Part shown: positions 45,705 through 55,554 of the stretch, in pieces | Position numbering within the stretch: the first letter of the stretch is position 1 | Layout of the letters: each line of letters begins with the position of its first letter | NCBI GenBank assembly: GCA_020720805.1 | Contig: DYNZ01000002.1 | Location: 65,861-129,860, forward strand | Length of the DNA: 64,000 nucleotides | Direction of reading: 5' to 3' | DNA from: Leptospira biflexa | GTDB lineage: Bacteria > Spirochaetota > DYNZ01 | Position numbers and translations under genes: made by a program | The notes under the pieces: model-generated | What the model was told of the DNA's origin: nothing | Databases searched by the model: none | What the model saw: the letters and a program-made list of their open reading frames with translations, nothing else

Positions 45705-47108
45705 ATGATCCAAAGCTCAGGATTTCTGCATGATAGATATCTTCTCGAGAGCGAGATGGCGCAATCACTCTATTTCCGTTTTGCCCGCGATCTGCCTATC
45801 ATCGATTTTCACTCCCATTTGCCGCCTGGTCAAATTGCCGGTGATATCCGTTTTGACGGCATCACGAAATTGTGGTTGGGAGGCGATCACTACAAATGGC
45901 GTCTCATGCGTTTGCGCGGCATTGGTGAGGAGAGGATAACCGGCAGCGCGGACGATTATGATAAATTTTTAGCCTGGGCGCAAACGGTACCCTATGCAGT
46001 GGGGCATCCTGTTTTTCACTGGAGCCATTTAGAACTAAAAAAATTTTTTCATCTGCCTGATAGAATCCTGCAACCAGAAAACGCCAGGGAAATTTATGAA
46101 CATTGCAACGCGCTGCTGCGAACTGAACTAGGACTCAGCGCGCGTGGCTTGTTGTTGCAAAATAAGGTGGAGGTATTGTACACCACGGACGATCCCCTGG
46201 ACGGGTTGACGGAGCATAGAGCGCTGCGCGATGAATCTTTCCCGGTTGCTGTCAGGCCGACGTTCCGTCCTGACCGATTTTTTCGATTTGATTCTGTAGC
46301 ATGGCTTTCGCTGGTTGAAGAGCTCGGTGCGATCACCAGAGGCAGGATTGACGGCTATGATCGCCTTGTCGTAGCCCTTGAGGAGCGCATCAAGGTATTC
46401 CATGAGAACGGGTGCCGCATTGCTGATCATGCCTTTGCGGAGATGCCCACGAGAGGTCGCGATGCCGGAACAGACGCGATATTTCACCGTCTTTTGCAGA
46501 ATGGAACGATCTCAACTGCGGAGTACTCAGCCATGCAATGGCGTTTGCTGAAGGATCTGGCCGGATTGTACCGCCGTCAAGGTTGGACGATGCAGCTTCA
46601 TCTTGGCGCGCGTCGCAATACCAATCAACGGATGTTTGCCAGGCTGGGAGCTGATAGCGGTTATGATTCCATAGGTGCAAGCGGCGCAATCGACTCGATG
46701 ATTCAATTTATTGATTCTCTGAATCAGGAGAACCAGCTACCCCGATTGATTCTGTATCCCATGTCCGTTGCCGAATATGAGGCGTTTGTGACTCTTGCGG
46801 GAAGTTTTGGTGAAGCAAATGAACCTGGAAAAATCCAGTTAGGAGCTGCCTGGTGGTTTCAGGACTACCCGGAGGGCATTCTTCAGCAGCTTCGTACCAG
46901 CGCCAGGATGGGTATGCTGCGTGTTTTTGTGGGGATGGTTACAGATTCGAGAAGTTTTCTCTCTTTTGTTCGTCACGACTATTTTCGCAGGGTTCTCTGC
47001 AATTTTTTGGCAGACGAAGTAAAACAAGGGCTGCTGCCGGCTGATGAGAATTTTCTGGGGAAACTGATTACAGAAATTTCTTATGAAAATGCGAAGCAAA
47101 TTGTGTAA
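45705..47108 (+). CDS. uxaC: Uronate isomerase
   Basis: 467 residues, the family size. Family landmarks are IIDFHSHLPPGQIAGD (metal-site histidines near residue 35), GGDHYKWRLMRLRGI, and WTMQLHLGARRNTN at about 305. It isomerises D-galacturonate to D-tagaturonate (and D-glucuronate to D-fructuronate) in the cytoplasm, the first step of the Ashwell route. It converges on the minus-strand kdgK-uxaA-uxaB cluster with a 42-base gap; all four act in one pathway. It sits at the end of the plus-strand run with the two-component pair. Confidence 0.93.
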   Translation: MIQSSGFLHDRYLLESEMAQSLYFRFARDLPIIDFHSHLPPGQIAGDIRFDGITKLWLGGDHYKWRLMRLRGIGEERITGSADDYDKFLAWAQTVPYAVGHPVFHWSHLELKKFFHLPDRILQPENAREIYEHCNALLRTELGLSARGLLLQNKVEVLYTTDDPLDGLTEHRALRDESFPVAVRPTFRPDRFFRFDSVAWLSLVEELGAITRGRIDGYDRLVVALEERIKVFHENGCRIADHAFAEMPTRGRDAGTDAIFHRLLQNGTISTAEYSAMQWRLLKDLAGLYRRQGWTMQLHLGARRNTNQRMFARLGADSGYDSIGASGAIDSMIQFIDSLNQENQLPRLILYPMSVAEYEAFVTLAGSFGEANEPGKIQLGAAWWFQDYPEGILQQLRTSARMGMLRVFVGMVTDSRSFLSFVRHDYFRRVLCNFLADEVKQGLLPADENFLGKLITEISYENAKQIV

Positions 47109-47150
47109 GAATAGCTGCGGTTTTTCTTATGCTAATTTTTAAATGTTGCC

Positions 47151-48215
47151 TTATCTTTGCAGATCTCTGTAATTTCCGCGAGCAAAAGCTATAATTTCCT
47201 CCTTGCTGCTCTCCAGCGAATCACCGCTACTGGTCATCGCCAACAGGGCAGCAGCCTGAGCCTGGCGCAAGAGATCCTGGGGCGAGACATTGTCAAGCAA
47301 GCCTGCCAGTGTCGCCGCAGCGAGGGCGTCGCCGCTGCCGATCCTGTCCCGTACCTGCACGATAGGGCCTGGTTCAGATATACTGTGAATGGTATTTTCA
47401 ACCATGACGAATGGTTCCAGCGACTGGCGGTTGTCTGGATGAATTTTTCGATCTGTGGCCATAATGAGTTTTAAGTCTGGAAAGATATTTTTTGTCTCTT
47501 TGATGGTATTCTCAATATTGTCCGGATTCGTGCGGATCTTCCCGAGAAGCAGTCCAAGGGTGCTGGCGCTGGCAAAAAGGATATCCGTCAGTGGTAGTAG
47601 TTGTTTTATGGCGGCGGCAAAGGCATTGGATTCTTTCTCCTGCCAGATATGGTGACGGTAGTTGAGATCAAAGCTTGTCAGGCATCCCTTTTTTTTCGCC
47701 GCCTCCAGAGCATTAAGCTGAATTGCCAATGTCTTTTTTCCCAGTCCGCAAAAGATTGCGCTTGTGTGAAAAATGCGGCAATCCGATTTTGTAAAAATTT
47801 CTTTCCAGTCCCATGCCTCCTTGCGCAGCAGAGAACAGGCAGAGCCCTCTCTATCGAAATGGAGAGCGACTTGTTGGTGCTGCAGCTGCTCTTCTGCAAA
47901 ATAGAGCGGAATGCGTCCAGGTGTCATCGTTACAAAATCTGTCAGAATACCGCTGGAGCGGATTTTGGCGAGTAGGAGCCGGCCAATGACGTTATCCGTG
48001 ATAGATGTAATAAGGAATGATTTCCTTCCAAAGGTTGAGGTCATGGCTTTGGTCACATTCAGCTCAGAACCTGCAGCCGCCGCATGAAAGAGTTCGCTGC
48101 TGTGCAGGCGTCCATAAAGCGGGGTAAAACGAAGCATGGCCTCGCCCAGGGAGATAAAGACAGGATCGCACCAGAATGCGGCCTCTTTTTCGGGGAAATA
48201 TCGGTTCATGGTCAT
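47151..48215 (-). CDS. kdgK: PfkB-family sugar kinase, likely 2-keto-3-deoxygluconate kinase
   Basis: 354 residues. PfkB features are the N-terminal ISLGEAMLRFTPLYG, the AAGSELNVTKAM substrate segment and the C-terminal DRIGSGDALAAATLAGLL, with catalytic Asp in GSGDA. It overlaps uxaA by four bases (ATGA), and the neighbours set the substrate: KDG made by UxaA is phosphorylated to KDPG. Specificity is inferred from context, since PfkB kinases are diverse. No KDPG aldolase gene is in the window. Confidence 0.82.
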   Translation of the reverse strand: MTMNRYFPEKEAAFWCDPVFISLGEAMLRFTPLYGRLHSSELFHAAAAGSELNVTKAMTSTFGRKSFLITSITDNVIGRLLLAKIRSSGILTDFVTMTPGRIPLYFAEEQLQHQQVALHFDREGSACSLLRKEAWDWKEIFTKSDCRIFHTSAIFCGLGKKTLAIQLNALEAAKKKGCLTSFDLNYRHHIWQEKESNAFAAAIKQLLPLTDILFASASTLGLLLGKIRTNPDNIENTIKETKNIFPDLKLIMATDRKIHPDNRQSLEPFVMVENTIHSISEPGPIVQVRDRIGSGDALAAATLAGLLDNVSPQDLLRQAQAAALLAMTSSGDSLESSKEEIIAFARGNYRDLQR

Positions 48216-49717
48216 AGGGTTACACCTTTTTTCCAGATTGCGATCTGGGTATCGCCCAGGATTTCGCTTTGTGTGGATTGCTCGCCTGAGGCAATTGCCT
48301 GAATTTGATGCAGCAGGGCGCGCCGGAGCCGCGGTTCCTGTTCGGGATTTTCCAATAACGGAGAGCTGTCAAAATCAAACCAGGATGGCATTTTAGAAAT
48401 AATTTTTTTATTACTTGCTATTTTAAGGACTGGGACGATGCCACCGGCCGGCGTACCTAAACCGGTCGTAAAGAGTATCAGATTCGCGCCAGCAGCAGCT
48501 AACGCTGTTACCGATACTAAATCGTTGCCTGGCGCAGACACAATGGTCAAGCCGCCCGATAGGGCGATCTCGCCGTAATCCAGGACATCTTGGATAGGAC
48601 GCGCACCACCTTTTTCAATGGCTGCCAGGGATTTCTCCGCCAGGGTTGTGATGCCGCTGCGAATATTTCCGGGCGACGGGTTGGCGTCAATGGGGAATTG
48701 GTTTCTACGATAGTCATCGCGATGTTCCAGGAAGAGTTGCTTCAGCTTGACGAAGAGGGTTTCGTTGGCGCATCGCTGCAGCAGGAGATGTTCCGCGCCG
48801 AACATCTCTGGAATTTCACTCATAAGTATGCTGCAGCCCTGATCGATCAATGTATCTGAGATATGGCCAACCAGCGGATTGGCGCTGATTCCGGAAAAAG
48901 GGTCAGAGCCGCCGCATTTCACACCAATACGCAGCGTGCTCAGGGGCAATCGCTGCCTTTGCTCCTGCTTTAGCTGGTGGCCGACCTCCCGGATTCGCGC
49001 GAGAATAGGATTGAGGTTGTCCCCGTTATCCTGGAGAGCATAGGAGTAGAGGTGCTCACGCGGGCCGATTTTTTTGAGCAGCTCTGTCAGATCATTTGTT
49101 TCGCACCCAAGTCCAACTACGAAAACCGCCCCTGCGTTCGGATGAGTGGCAAGTGCGGCCAGGAGCGCGCGGGTAGAGTGGAGATCATCGCCAAGCTGGG
49201 AGCAGCCATAAGGGTGGTTGAGTGTCTGGATTTTAATCTGGGGATCGATCAGTTTGGATCCCTGGCTTTGCAGGCGCGTGACAACTGCATTGATGCAGCC
49301 AACGGTAGGAAGGATCCAGATCTCATTGCGAATCCCGGATCGCTTGTCACGGCGGAGGTAACCATAGAAATAAGGATTTTGTAAAGATTCCATTTTGCTG
49401 CGGGAAGATAGCTGCAAATCGCGATCTGGGTGCCAAACAAGTTTGGTAAAATCTGCCGTCAATTCCGAAGCGAGATTATGGGTATGGATATGCGACCCGA
49501 CAGCTATCGCCATGCGCGCGATGCCGATGGGCTGGCCATACTTGCGCACGCTTTGGCCGGTCTCAATATCTTGTAAGGAAATTTTATGACCTAAGGGAAT
49601 AGCTTCGCGAATAGCAACTGTACCGTGATCCGGGCAGTGCACCATTGTTCCGACGGCAATATCCTGCATGGCGACTGCCGTATTATCATGCGGATGCAAT
49701 TGAACACAAAGGGGCAT
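48212..49717 (-). CDS. uxaA: Altronate dehydratase
   Basis: 501 residues, family length. An N-terminal SAF-like domain (HPHDNTAVAMQDIAVG, about 1-80) precedes the galactarate/altronate dehydratase domain, which holds the metal-binding sequence GVKCGGSDPFSGISANPL at about 265-285. It dehydrates D-altronate to 2-keto-3-deoxygluconate with Fe2+ as cofactor. Order uxaB-uxaA-kdgK on the minus strand with spacings of 7 and minus 4 bases indicates a single transcript. Confidence 0.93.
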   Translation of the reverse strand: MPLCVQLHPHDNTAVAMQDIAVGTMVHCPDHGTVAIREAIPLGHKISLQDIETGQSVRKYGQPIGIARMAIAVGSHIHTHNLASELTADFTKLVWHPDRDLQLSSRSKMESLQNPYFYGYLRRDKRSGIRNEIWILPTVGCINAVVTRLQSQGSKLIDPQIKIQTLNHPYGCSQLGDDLHSTRALLAALATHPNAGAVFVVGLGCETNDLTELLKKIGPREHLYSYALQDNGDNLNPILARIREVGHQLKQEQRQRLPLSTLRIGVKCGGSDPFSGISANPLVGHISDTLIDQGCSILMSEIPEMFGAEHLLLQRCANETLFVKLKQLFLEHRDDYRRNQFPIDANPSPGNIRSGITTLAEKSLAAIEKGGARPIQDVLDYGEIALSGGLTIVSAPGNDLVSVTALAAAGANLILFTTGLGTPAGGIVPVLKIASNKKIISKMPSWFDFDSSPLLENPEQEPRLRRALLHQIQAIASGEQSTQSEILGDTQIAIWKKGVTL

Positions 49718-49724
49718 AGGTTAC

Positions 49725-51230
49725 CTACACTTCCCTCTGGAGTGCCTGCAGAGCGTACGCGAAGAGTTCGTAATGGTCTGTCGATTCGCTCTCCGAAGCT
49801 GCGAGTATGTTGAAAATTTTAGTAAAAAAAGAGGCATGAGCCGGGAGCCAACGGCTGTGCTCCTCCCAAAGAAGCGGATCCGCCAACAGTTCGGTTGCAC
49901 TTTGCAGCGAGCAGCTTGAGTGATTCGCGCTGCGCCAGAGCCACAGGGCATGCATCCTCTGGGGATCATCCTGAATATCAATTTGTCGGTTTGCCATGAG
50001 GATAGCGAAGGAGTTTTGGCCCGATTTTTGCAACCGATAAAAAAAAATAAAAAAGACTAAACTAAAGAGGAGTCCCTTGTTTTCCCCGCTGCACCGTTGT
50101 AATGTGGGAATAATACGTCGAAGCACCTTTTCGCTATGGTACATCAGGATCAGCTCTAAGCGATGCTCCAATCTACCATCAGAAAAACGATCGAATGTTG
50201 CGGTCAGAAACGCAGGCGCGTCAGGTATGTCAGGCGCAAGGCAGGGCAGGATATGTTTCCAGCCAAGATCGAGAATATGACTTTGCAAAAATGGATCTTG
50301 CATGCAATCGTGTACAAACTCTTTGCCCAGGAAAAGACCGAATTGCGCCATATTGGTGTGCAAGGCGTTTAAGATAAATATCTTTCTTGATGCGTAGGCT
50401 TCCAGGTTTGCTGCAGTGGCCACACAATCCTGAAGCAGTAGAAATGGAGGTGGCGGCAGCTCTTTTTTAGGCTCGTCGATGATTAGGCTGCTGTACTTTT
50501 CCGTGTATGTTAGAAGTGCATCTTTCCATCCCAGTATTTTTTCCAACTGATGGGTGCGGCGTGTTGATAATGACGGCACGATACGATCGACAATGTTATT
50601 CAAAAATTGATTTTTTTCCTCCAGCCAACCGATAAATCCGCTATCCAATTGCCATTCTAGCGCATAACGTATCACAAGGCTCTGCAGTAGATCGCCGTTT
50701 CCGTTTAATAGCTCGCACGGTAAGATATGAAAGCCCTGGAGAGTTGGATCCAGCTTTGACGCAAGGTAACGATGGAACAGCAGCGCCGTTAACTGTGCCG
50801 GAAACGAAAAAGGTGGCTTGATCCATGGCCAGGTTACCGGGGTAAACTTGAGCCCATTTTCTGTTGTATTCGACACGATAACAGAAAGAGAAGGCAGTTG
50901 CGCGATGGAGGTAACTTCGGACCATTCCGTATAGGGGTTCGCTATACCGGCAATTCTATTGGATATTGTATAGTTCCAGGTATTTTCAGCTTCATGATAG
51001 TTCCAGATAGAAAAGAGGTTATCCTGCCTTGTGTAATTTTCCGTTTGGCCATGGGGAGTGGCTGTCAGCATGAAGGCTCGGCCATGATGTAAATTTTTTT
51101 CTTTTAACTCCTGAAGCATAGCGACAATAAATCCGCGCATAAATCGTCCGCTGCCAAAGAGAAGATGAGTGATGGGATCATTGCAGGGGGGCAGGGTGGG
51201 AGTTGAGTTTTTGTTGAGATGTGACAGCAT
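49725..51230 (-). CDS. uxaB: Tagaturonate reductase (mannitol dehydrogenase family)
   Basis: 501 residues from ATG 51230, with AAGGAAAGGA just upstream; the frame stays open further into repeat copy B, which is not coding. The Rossmann start is HLLFGSGRFMRGFIVAM, then SVIVSNTTENGLKF and a C-terminal-domain motif LNALHTNMAQFG holding the catalytic region. It reduces tagaturonate to altronate with NADH, between UxaC and UxaA. It is the first gene of the three-gene minus-strand operon. Confidence 0.88.
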   Translation of the reverse strand: MLSHLNKNSTPTLPPCNDPITHLLFGSGRFMRGFIVAMLQELKEKNLHHGRAFMLTATPHGQTENYTRQDNLFSIWNYHEAENTWNYTISNRIAGIANPYTEWSEVTSIAQLPSLSVIVSNTTENGLKFTPVTWPWIKPPFSFPAQLTALLFHRYLASKLDPTLQGFHILPCELLNGNGDLLQSLVIRYALEWQLDSGFIGWLEEKNQFLNNIVDRIVPSLSTRRTHQLEKILGWKDALLTYTEKYSSLIIDEPKKELPPPPFLLLQDCVATAANLEAYASRKIFILNALHTNMAQFGLFLGKEFVHDCMQDPFLQSHILDLGWKHILPCLAPDIPDAPAFLTATFDRFSDGRLEHRLELILMYHSEKVLRRIIPTLQRCSGENKGLLFSLVFFIFFYRLQKSGQNSFAILMANRQIDIQDDPQRMHALWLWRSANHSSCSLQSATELLADPLLWEEHSRWLPAHASFFTKIFNILAASESESTDHYELFAYALQALQREV

Positions 51231-51534
51231 GAAATCCTTTCCTTCGCTCGATCTTGGGACTATGTTACAGGATCTTTTCAGAATGGCAATTAAAGTTTCC
51301 TTTTTGTTAGATCCTAATATCGACTTTGTTATGAATTTTATACTAAAGGCATTTTGGCTTTCGGATATAGCAAGGCAATGCCAGCGATGTCGACGCACCC
51401 TTTAGCCGGTATAAAACCCGAGAATCAAAGTGTTTCGAGTATATAATTTGCCCTCCGAAGCGAAATGGTCTTGACGATATTGTGACAGATCACAAGGTGA
51501 ATAGCCAAGAAAGAGAACGGCAATCGAGGGAGAG
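51231..51534. other. Divergent intergenic region with repeat copy B
   Basis: About 300 bases between divergent uxaB and the penicillin-acylase gene. Apart from the repeat at 51340-51446 there is a TTGACG at 51471-51476 without a good -10. Promoters for both genes must lie here, so the repeat separates or overlaps the control regions. Confidence 0.55.
51340..51446. repeat. Dispersed palindromic repeat, copy B (compact form)
   Basis: The shortest copy, about 105 bases. It starts TATACTAAAGGCATTTTGG and ends with AAAGTGTTTCGAGTATAT; the two ends form an imperfect inverted repeat (TATACT pairs with AGTATA, CTTTCGG with CCGAGAA). The internal hairpin GATATAGC/GCGATGTC around GGCAATGCC is retained, as is CTAAAGG/CCTTTAG. 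No coding potential and no transposase. Placement between divergent promoters argues against a pure terminator role. Confidence 0.8.
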
Positions 51535-53886
51535 ATGGTGTTTTATATGGTTCGAGTTTTTTTGTATCGCAGGGAGATTGAGAGCCTTTTTGAAAAAAAG
51601 GCATTCAGGTCAAAACGCTTTTTTGTCATGTTATTGCTAGTGGTAAGCGCCGCTTTGGTATCGTCCTGTTCCATGCTTTTCACTCCACTTCCCGAAAAAA
51701 GTACCACAGCCCAGCGTCTCCTTTCTTTCCCCCAGAAAAATGTCCCTATTCTGGAGCCGGCTCATATCTATTGGAACCGTTATCAGGTTCCCTTTATTGA
51801 AGCATCCCATGATAGTGACGCGGCTTTGCTTTTAGGCATGGTACATGCTCATCTGCGGCTTGGACAGATGGAGATTTTTCGAAGAGTGGCTGCGGGCAGA
51901 CTGGCAGAAATGGCAGGACCCTTTTTCGCTCCAGATCTGGATCGTTTTTTACGCTCTATGCGCTTTGACCGACACGCAGAAGAGCAGCTTCGTCGCATGA
52001 GCCCGGATATTCGTGTATGGTTAAAGAGCTATGTTCGCGGAATCAATTTTTATATATCGCAGCTTCGCAGCCTGCCTCATGAGTTTTCGTTATTGCAAAT
52101 GAAAAAAGAGATCTGGCAGGAGCGGGATATACTGGCTATGGGTAGATTGGCTGGAGTTGACGTAAACTGGTTTTTGCATTTATCAAATATTAAAAATTTG
52201 GATAAGCCGTGGTTTGCCAATTTTTGGAAAAAAGTTGTTGCAAATGAAGGTGGTTCTGATGCAAGCATAGAAACTGCGCTCCGGCGATCTCTGATAGGTA
52301 TTTTGTTCGCCTTTAACCGCAGCGGCAGCAACTCCTTCGTGATCTCTCCCCGAAAAAGCGCCTCACCGTCAGCAATCATCGCGAATGATCCCCATGTCGG
52401 ATTAACTGTTCCCGGGTTATGGCTACTTGTAGGAATAAAAAGTAAATCCATGCACACTGTTGGTTATATGATTCCAGGACTTCCCTTTACTGGATTGGGG
52501 CGAAATCCGCATCTGGCCTGGGGGGGGACAAATATGAGGGCTTTGTCATCAGATTTTTTTGATGTTTCATGCCTGCCGCCTGAAAAAATCGTTCGGCGAA
52601 AGGAGAAGGTTCGCGTGCGCTGGTGGTTTGACAAGAATTTTACTTTGGAGGAGACCCCGTTTGGCCCCATCATATCCGATGTTGAGTTGATTTCTGCACC
52701 GGAAAAGAGCCGTGTTGCTTTGCAATGGGTAGGTCACTATTTTTCAGATGAGCTGACTTCGTTTATCCGGATGAATCAGGCGCGCAATAGCCGTGAATTG
52801 CGGGAGGCTATGCGTAATTATGCGGTTTCTGGTCAAAATATACTCTATGCGGATAACGCTGGAAATATTGGACATTTTCTTGCTGTGCGTTTACCGGAAA
52901 GAGGGTATAGCTCACCTCAGACACTAGTGCTGGATGCCTGTGATAAAAAAAATTCCTGGAAGCGAATTGTAGATTCGAGTGAACTTCCTTTTCAGGAAAA
53001 TCCAAAATCGGGATTCCTGGCGTCGGCCAATAATGTCCCCGTGAATATGAAGCCAGCCATTGGCTTTTTCTTTTCGTCGAACGACAGAATTAGTCGATTG
53101 AAGGGATTACTTTCGGCAAAGAGAAAATTGACGATTCAAGATGTTATGGCCTTGCAGCTTGATGTTTACTCACAGGACTCCCTGTTAGCTAGGGATGCGC
53201 TTCTTTCAATTCCAGGTACCTCCATTTCGCTTCCTGCTAAGCATTCAGATTTTATAACGCAATTAGAGAGTTGGGATGGTCATTACCGTGCGGAATCGAC
53301 AGGCGCTCTGGCATTTGAATTGCTACTATTTCATTTTATTAACCAACAATACGACGAACAGCGGTCGCCTGGAATTCAAAAATATCTTCTCAATTCGGAA
53401 CATGCTTTTTCCTTTATTGTAAAGGATATCGCATCTACTTCTGATAAAAATAGAGTCAGAAGTTCATTTTTTGATGCGCTGGAAAAAGCAATCGCGGATC
53501 ATCAAAAATTCAAGAGCTGGGGTGCACTACACCGAATGAGCGCAGCTCACCCTCTGGCCATGATTCCCATCATAGGAAGTCGTTATCGAATGCTGGAATA
53601 CCCCCTAAGCGGGTCGAAGACAACCCTGATGAAATCATCTCATGCATTAACAAACCAGAGACATAACTCCAGTTATGGCGCTAATGCCCGTCATATCAGT
53701 CTGATGCATGATATCAATGCAAATTATTTTATCCTTTTTGGCGGTCAGGATGGCTGGCTACGTTCGGAAAATTATTTAGATCAAATTGATTTGTGGCGGC
53801 AGGGTAGATATTTGCAAATACCACTTGAAGTTGCAAAATTTCAAGAACAAGCGGTACATATGATGAATTTTTCAGGTCAAAAATAG
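51535..53886 (+). CDS. Penicillin-acylase-family (Ntn hydrolase) lipoprotein
   Basis: 783 residues. Lipobox LVSSC gives Cys45. The family plan is an alpha chain, a spacer and a beta chain whose N-terminal Ser is the nucleophile: Ser265 after Gly264 in NRSGSNSFVISP. IANDPHVGLTVPGLWLLVGI, PGLPFTGLGRNPHLAWGGTN and the DNAGNIGHF strand follow as in penicillin and AHL acylases. It should self-process and hydrolyse an N-acyl amide in the periplasm. Substrate unknown; a peptidoglycan or quorum-signal amide is possible. It converges on the symporter gene with a 7-bp hairpin between. Confidence 0.85.
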   Translation: MVFYMVRVFLYRREIESLFEKKAFRSKRFFVMLLLVVSAALVSSCSMLFTPLPEKSTTAQRLLSFPQKNVPILEPAHIYWNRYQVPFIEASHDSDAALLLGMVHAHLRLGQMEIFRRVAAGRLAEMAGPFFAPDLDRFLRSMRFDRHAEEQLRRMSPDIRVWLKSYVRGINFYISQLRSLPHEFSLLQMKKEIWQERDILAMGRLAGVDVNWFLHLSNIKNLDKPWFANFWKKVVANEGGSDASIETALRRSLIGILFAFNRSGSNSFVISPRKSASPSAIIANDPHVGLTVPGLWLLVGIKSKSMHTVGYMIPGLPFTGLGRNPHLAWGGTNMRALSSDFFDVSCLPPEKIVRRKEKVRVRWWFDKNFTLEETPFGPIISDVELISAPEKSRVALQWVGHYFSDELTSFIRMNQARNSRELREAMRNYAVSGQNILYADNAGNIGHFLAVRLPERGYSSPQTLVLDACDKKNSWKRIVDSSELPFQENPKSGFLASANNVPVNMKPAIGFFFSSNDRISRLKGLLSAKRKLTIQDVMALQLDVYSQDSLLARDALLSIPGTSISLPAKHSDFITQLESWDGHYRAESTGALAFELLLFHFINQQYDEQRSPGIQKYLLNSEHAFSFIVKDIASTSDKNRVRSSFFDALEKAIADHQKFKSWGALHRMSAAHPLAMIPIIGSRYRMLEYPLSGSKTTLMKSSHALTNQRHNSSYGANARHISLMHDINANYFILFGGQDGWLRSENYLDQIDLWRQGRYLQIPLEVAKFQEQAVHMMNFSGQK

Positions 53887-53953
53887 AGAAAAGGGTGGTA
53901 GGAATTTTTTTTCGTTATGCTACGATAATTAGCGCGGGGAACTATTTGTCAAT

Positions 53954-53973
53954 GGCATCCTTTGGTGGATGCC
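53954..53973. terminator. 7-bp hairpin between convergent genes
   Basis: GGCATCC-TTTGGT-GGATGCC lies between the stops of the convergent acylase and symporter genes. A five-T run lies nine bases later on the plus strand and none is obvious on the minus strand. A possible bidirectional terminator by position. Confidence 0.4.
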
Positions 53974-53994
53974 GTGAAGCAATTTTTGGCTGCT

Positions 53995-55440
53995 TTAACT
54001 GATTCGTTTGAGAAAAATTGTGAATTTTTGCCCGCTTAGAAACAGGAGCAATCCGAAAAGGAAAACAGTTAATCCTGCAGGCAGATACCAGAGCCAAAAT
54101 ATATTTGAAAAAAATACAAGATAAATATTGGCCAGGAGAGACAAAGCCGATGCCCAAAGGATAGGGTATGTGTAAAAATTTATTGATAATTGCCTGTTGC
54201 TGATTAAGAAAATGCCAAGTATCGGCGCATAGGTTATCGAGGCTACCGATAGCCCAATCTCCACCAGAATACCGCCAACCGAGCCAAGCAGGATGGCAGA
54301 TATCACTAGAAGAAAACTCCAGAAAAGGGAGATCCTTTTAATCGTCATGAGTTGGTTGGTATCCGAAAGGTTTTTCTCGTGGATGCGCAACAGATCCACT
54401 GCGCTTGAAGCTGCTAATGCATTCACGCTTGAACTCAAGGATGACATCGCTGCGGAAAGAATTCCAATGAGAACAAAATCGCGGATATACCATGGGGTAT
54501 GATCTGCTACTACCTTGGGAAGAAAATCATCTGGTCTATCAAATCGGATTTCAGGAAAGGCGCTTTGCAGCCAAAGTCCAAGAGATAGAAAAAATGCAAA
54601 TTGAAATAATACAAGGATGCCACTTGTGACGAGAGCGCGTCGTGCATTTTGGAGCGTTCCTGCGGCAAGCAGGCGCTGCACAAAGATATGATCCGTACCG
54701 TGAGATGCAATCGAAAGCAAGGCCCCACCCAAGAGACCGCTTAGAAGATTATAATTTTGAAATAGTTTCTCTTGGGGGAATAGTAGTAACTCAAGAAATT
54801 TTTGCTTCTGAAGTTGAAGAGCTGTACTAAGATGATTTTGATCGATGATAATAGAATATGCATATATTAGTAAAGCCATGCCAGCGAGAATATAGACCAA
54901 GAACTGGAGAGAATCCGTTCGAATCACGGTGCGAAGACCGCCTTGCACTGTATAGATTATGGTCAGCCCTGCAATGAGGAGGAGGCTTATCCAGATATTC
55001 CATCCAAAAATAAAATGTAGAGGTAATGCTGTGGCATACAAACGTACGCTATCCGCCAGGATTCTTGTGACATGGAACAGTAAGGATGCGAAAACCTGCA
55101 CCGGACGTGAGTGTTTCTCCTGTAAGACCTGGTAGATGGAGATCCATTTACCCCGAAAGTATCCAGGCAATATAAATAGGGCGATGGCCAGACGTCCCGC
55201 CATATAGCCAAGACCTACATGGAGAAATGAAAACCCGCTGATTAAGGCTAGCCCTGGAATGGAAATAAATGTCAAAGAACTTGTCTCGGTTGCAACGATG
55301 GAGAGGGTAATCCACATCCAGTGCATTTTGCCGTCCAACGTCAAATAAGTTGACAGATTGGAGATTTTTTTCCCGTACAATCCTACCCCGAAAATAAGAG
55401 CTGTATAGAGAATCAGAATCAGGAAATCTATGGTAGCCAT
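53995..55440 (-). CDS. Sodium:solute symporter (SSS family), likely for muropeptide sugars
   Basis: 481 residues with about 13 membrane spans. SSS hallmarks are the TM1 region FGVGLYGKKISNLSTYLTLDG, then SIVATETSSLTFISIPGLAL and the TVQGGLRTVIRTDSLQFLVY segment. The family couples Na+ entry to uptake. In Tannerella an SSS protein (MurT) imports MurNAc next to its kinase. Here the gene lies 114 bases after namZ on the same strand, so import of MurNAc or MurNAc-GlcNAc is inferred. Confidence 0.85.
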   Translation of the reverse strand: MATIDFLILILYTALIFGVGLYGKKISNLSTYLTLDGKMHWMWITLSIVATETSSLTFISIPGLALISGFSFLHVGLGYMAGRLAIALFILPGYFRGKWISIYQVLQEKHSRPVQVFASLLFHVTRILADSVRLYATALPLHFIFGWNIWISLLLIAGLTIIYTVQGGLRTVIRTDSLQFLVYILAGMALLIYAYSIIIDQNHLSTALQLQKQKFLELLLFPQEKLFQNYNLLSGLLGGALLSIASHGTDHIFVQRLLAAGTLQNARRALVTSGILVLFQFAFFLSLGLWLQSAFPEIRFDRPDDFLPKVVADHTPWYIRDFVLIGILSAAMSSLSSSVNALAASSAVDLLRIHEKNLSDTNQLMTIKRISLFWSFLLVISAILLGSVGGILVEIGLSVASITYAPILGIFLISNRQLSINFYTYPILWASALSLLANIYLVFFSNIFWLWYLPAGLTVFLFGLLLFLSGQKFTIFLKRIS

Positions 55441-55554
55441 AAAACTTTTGCCTTTAAATACGATTCAGCATCAATGGTAGATCCTGAATAGTGTGGAGAT
55501 AAGAAAATAATCTAATTTTTCCTGGCTTAAAATTTTTTAACGCATAACGTTGAT

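Noticed and set aside
51231-51398. N-terminal extension of uxaB reaching into repeat copy B
   Set aside because: It would encode repeat sequence; a strong ribosome site and family alignment place the start at 51230.
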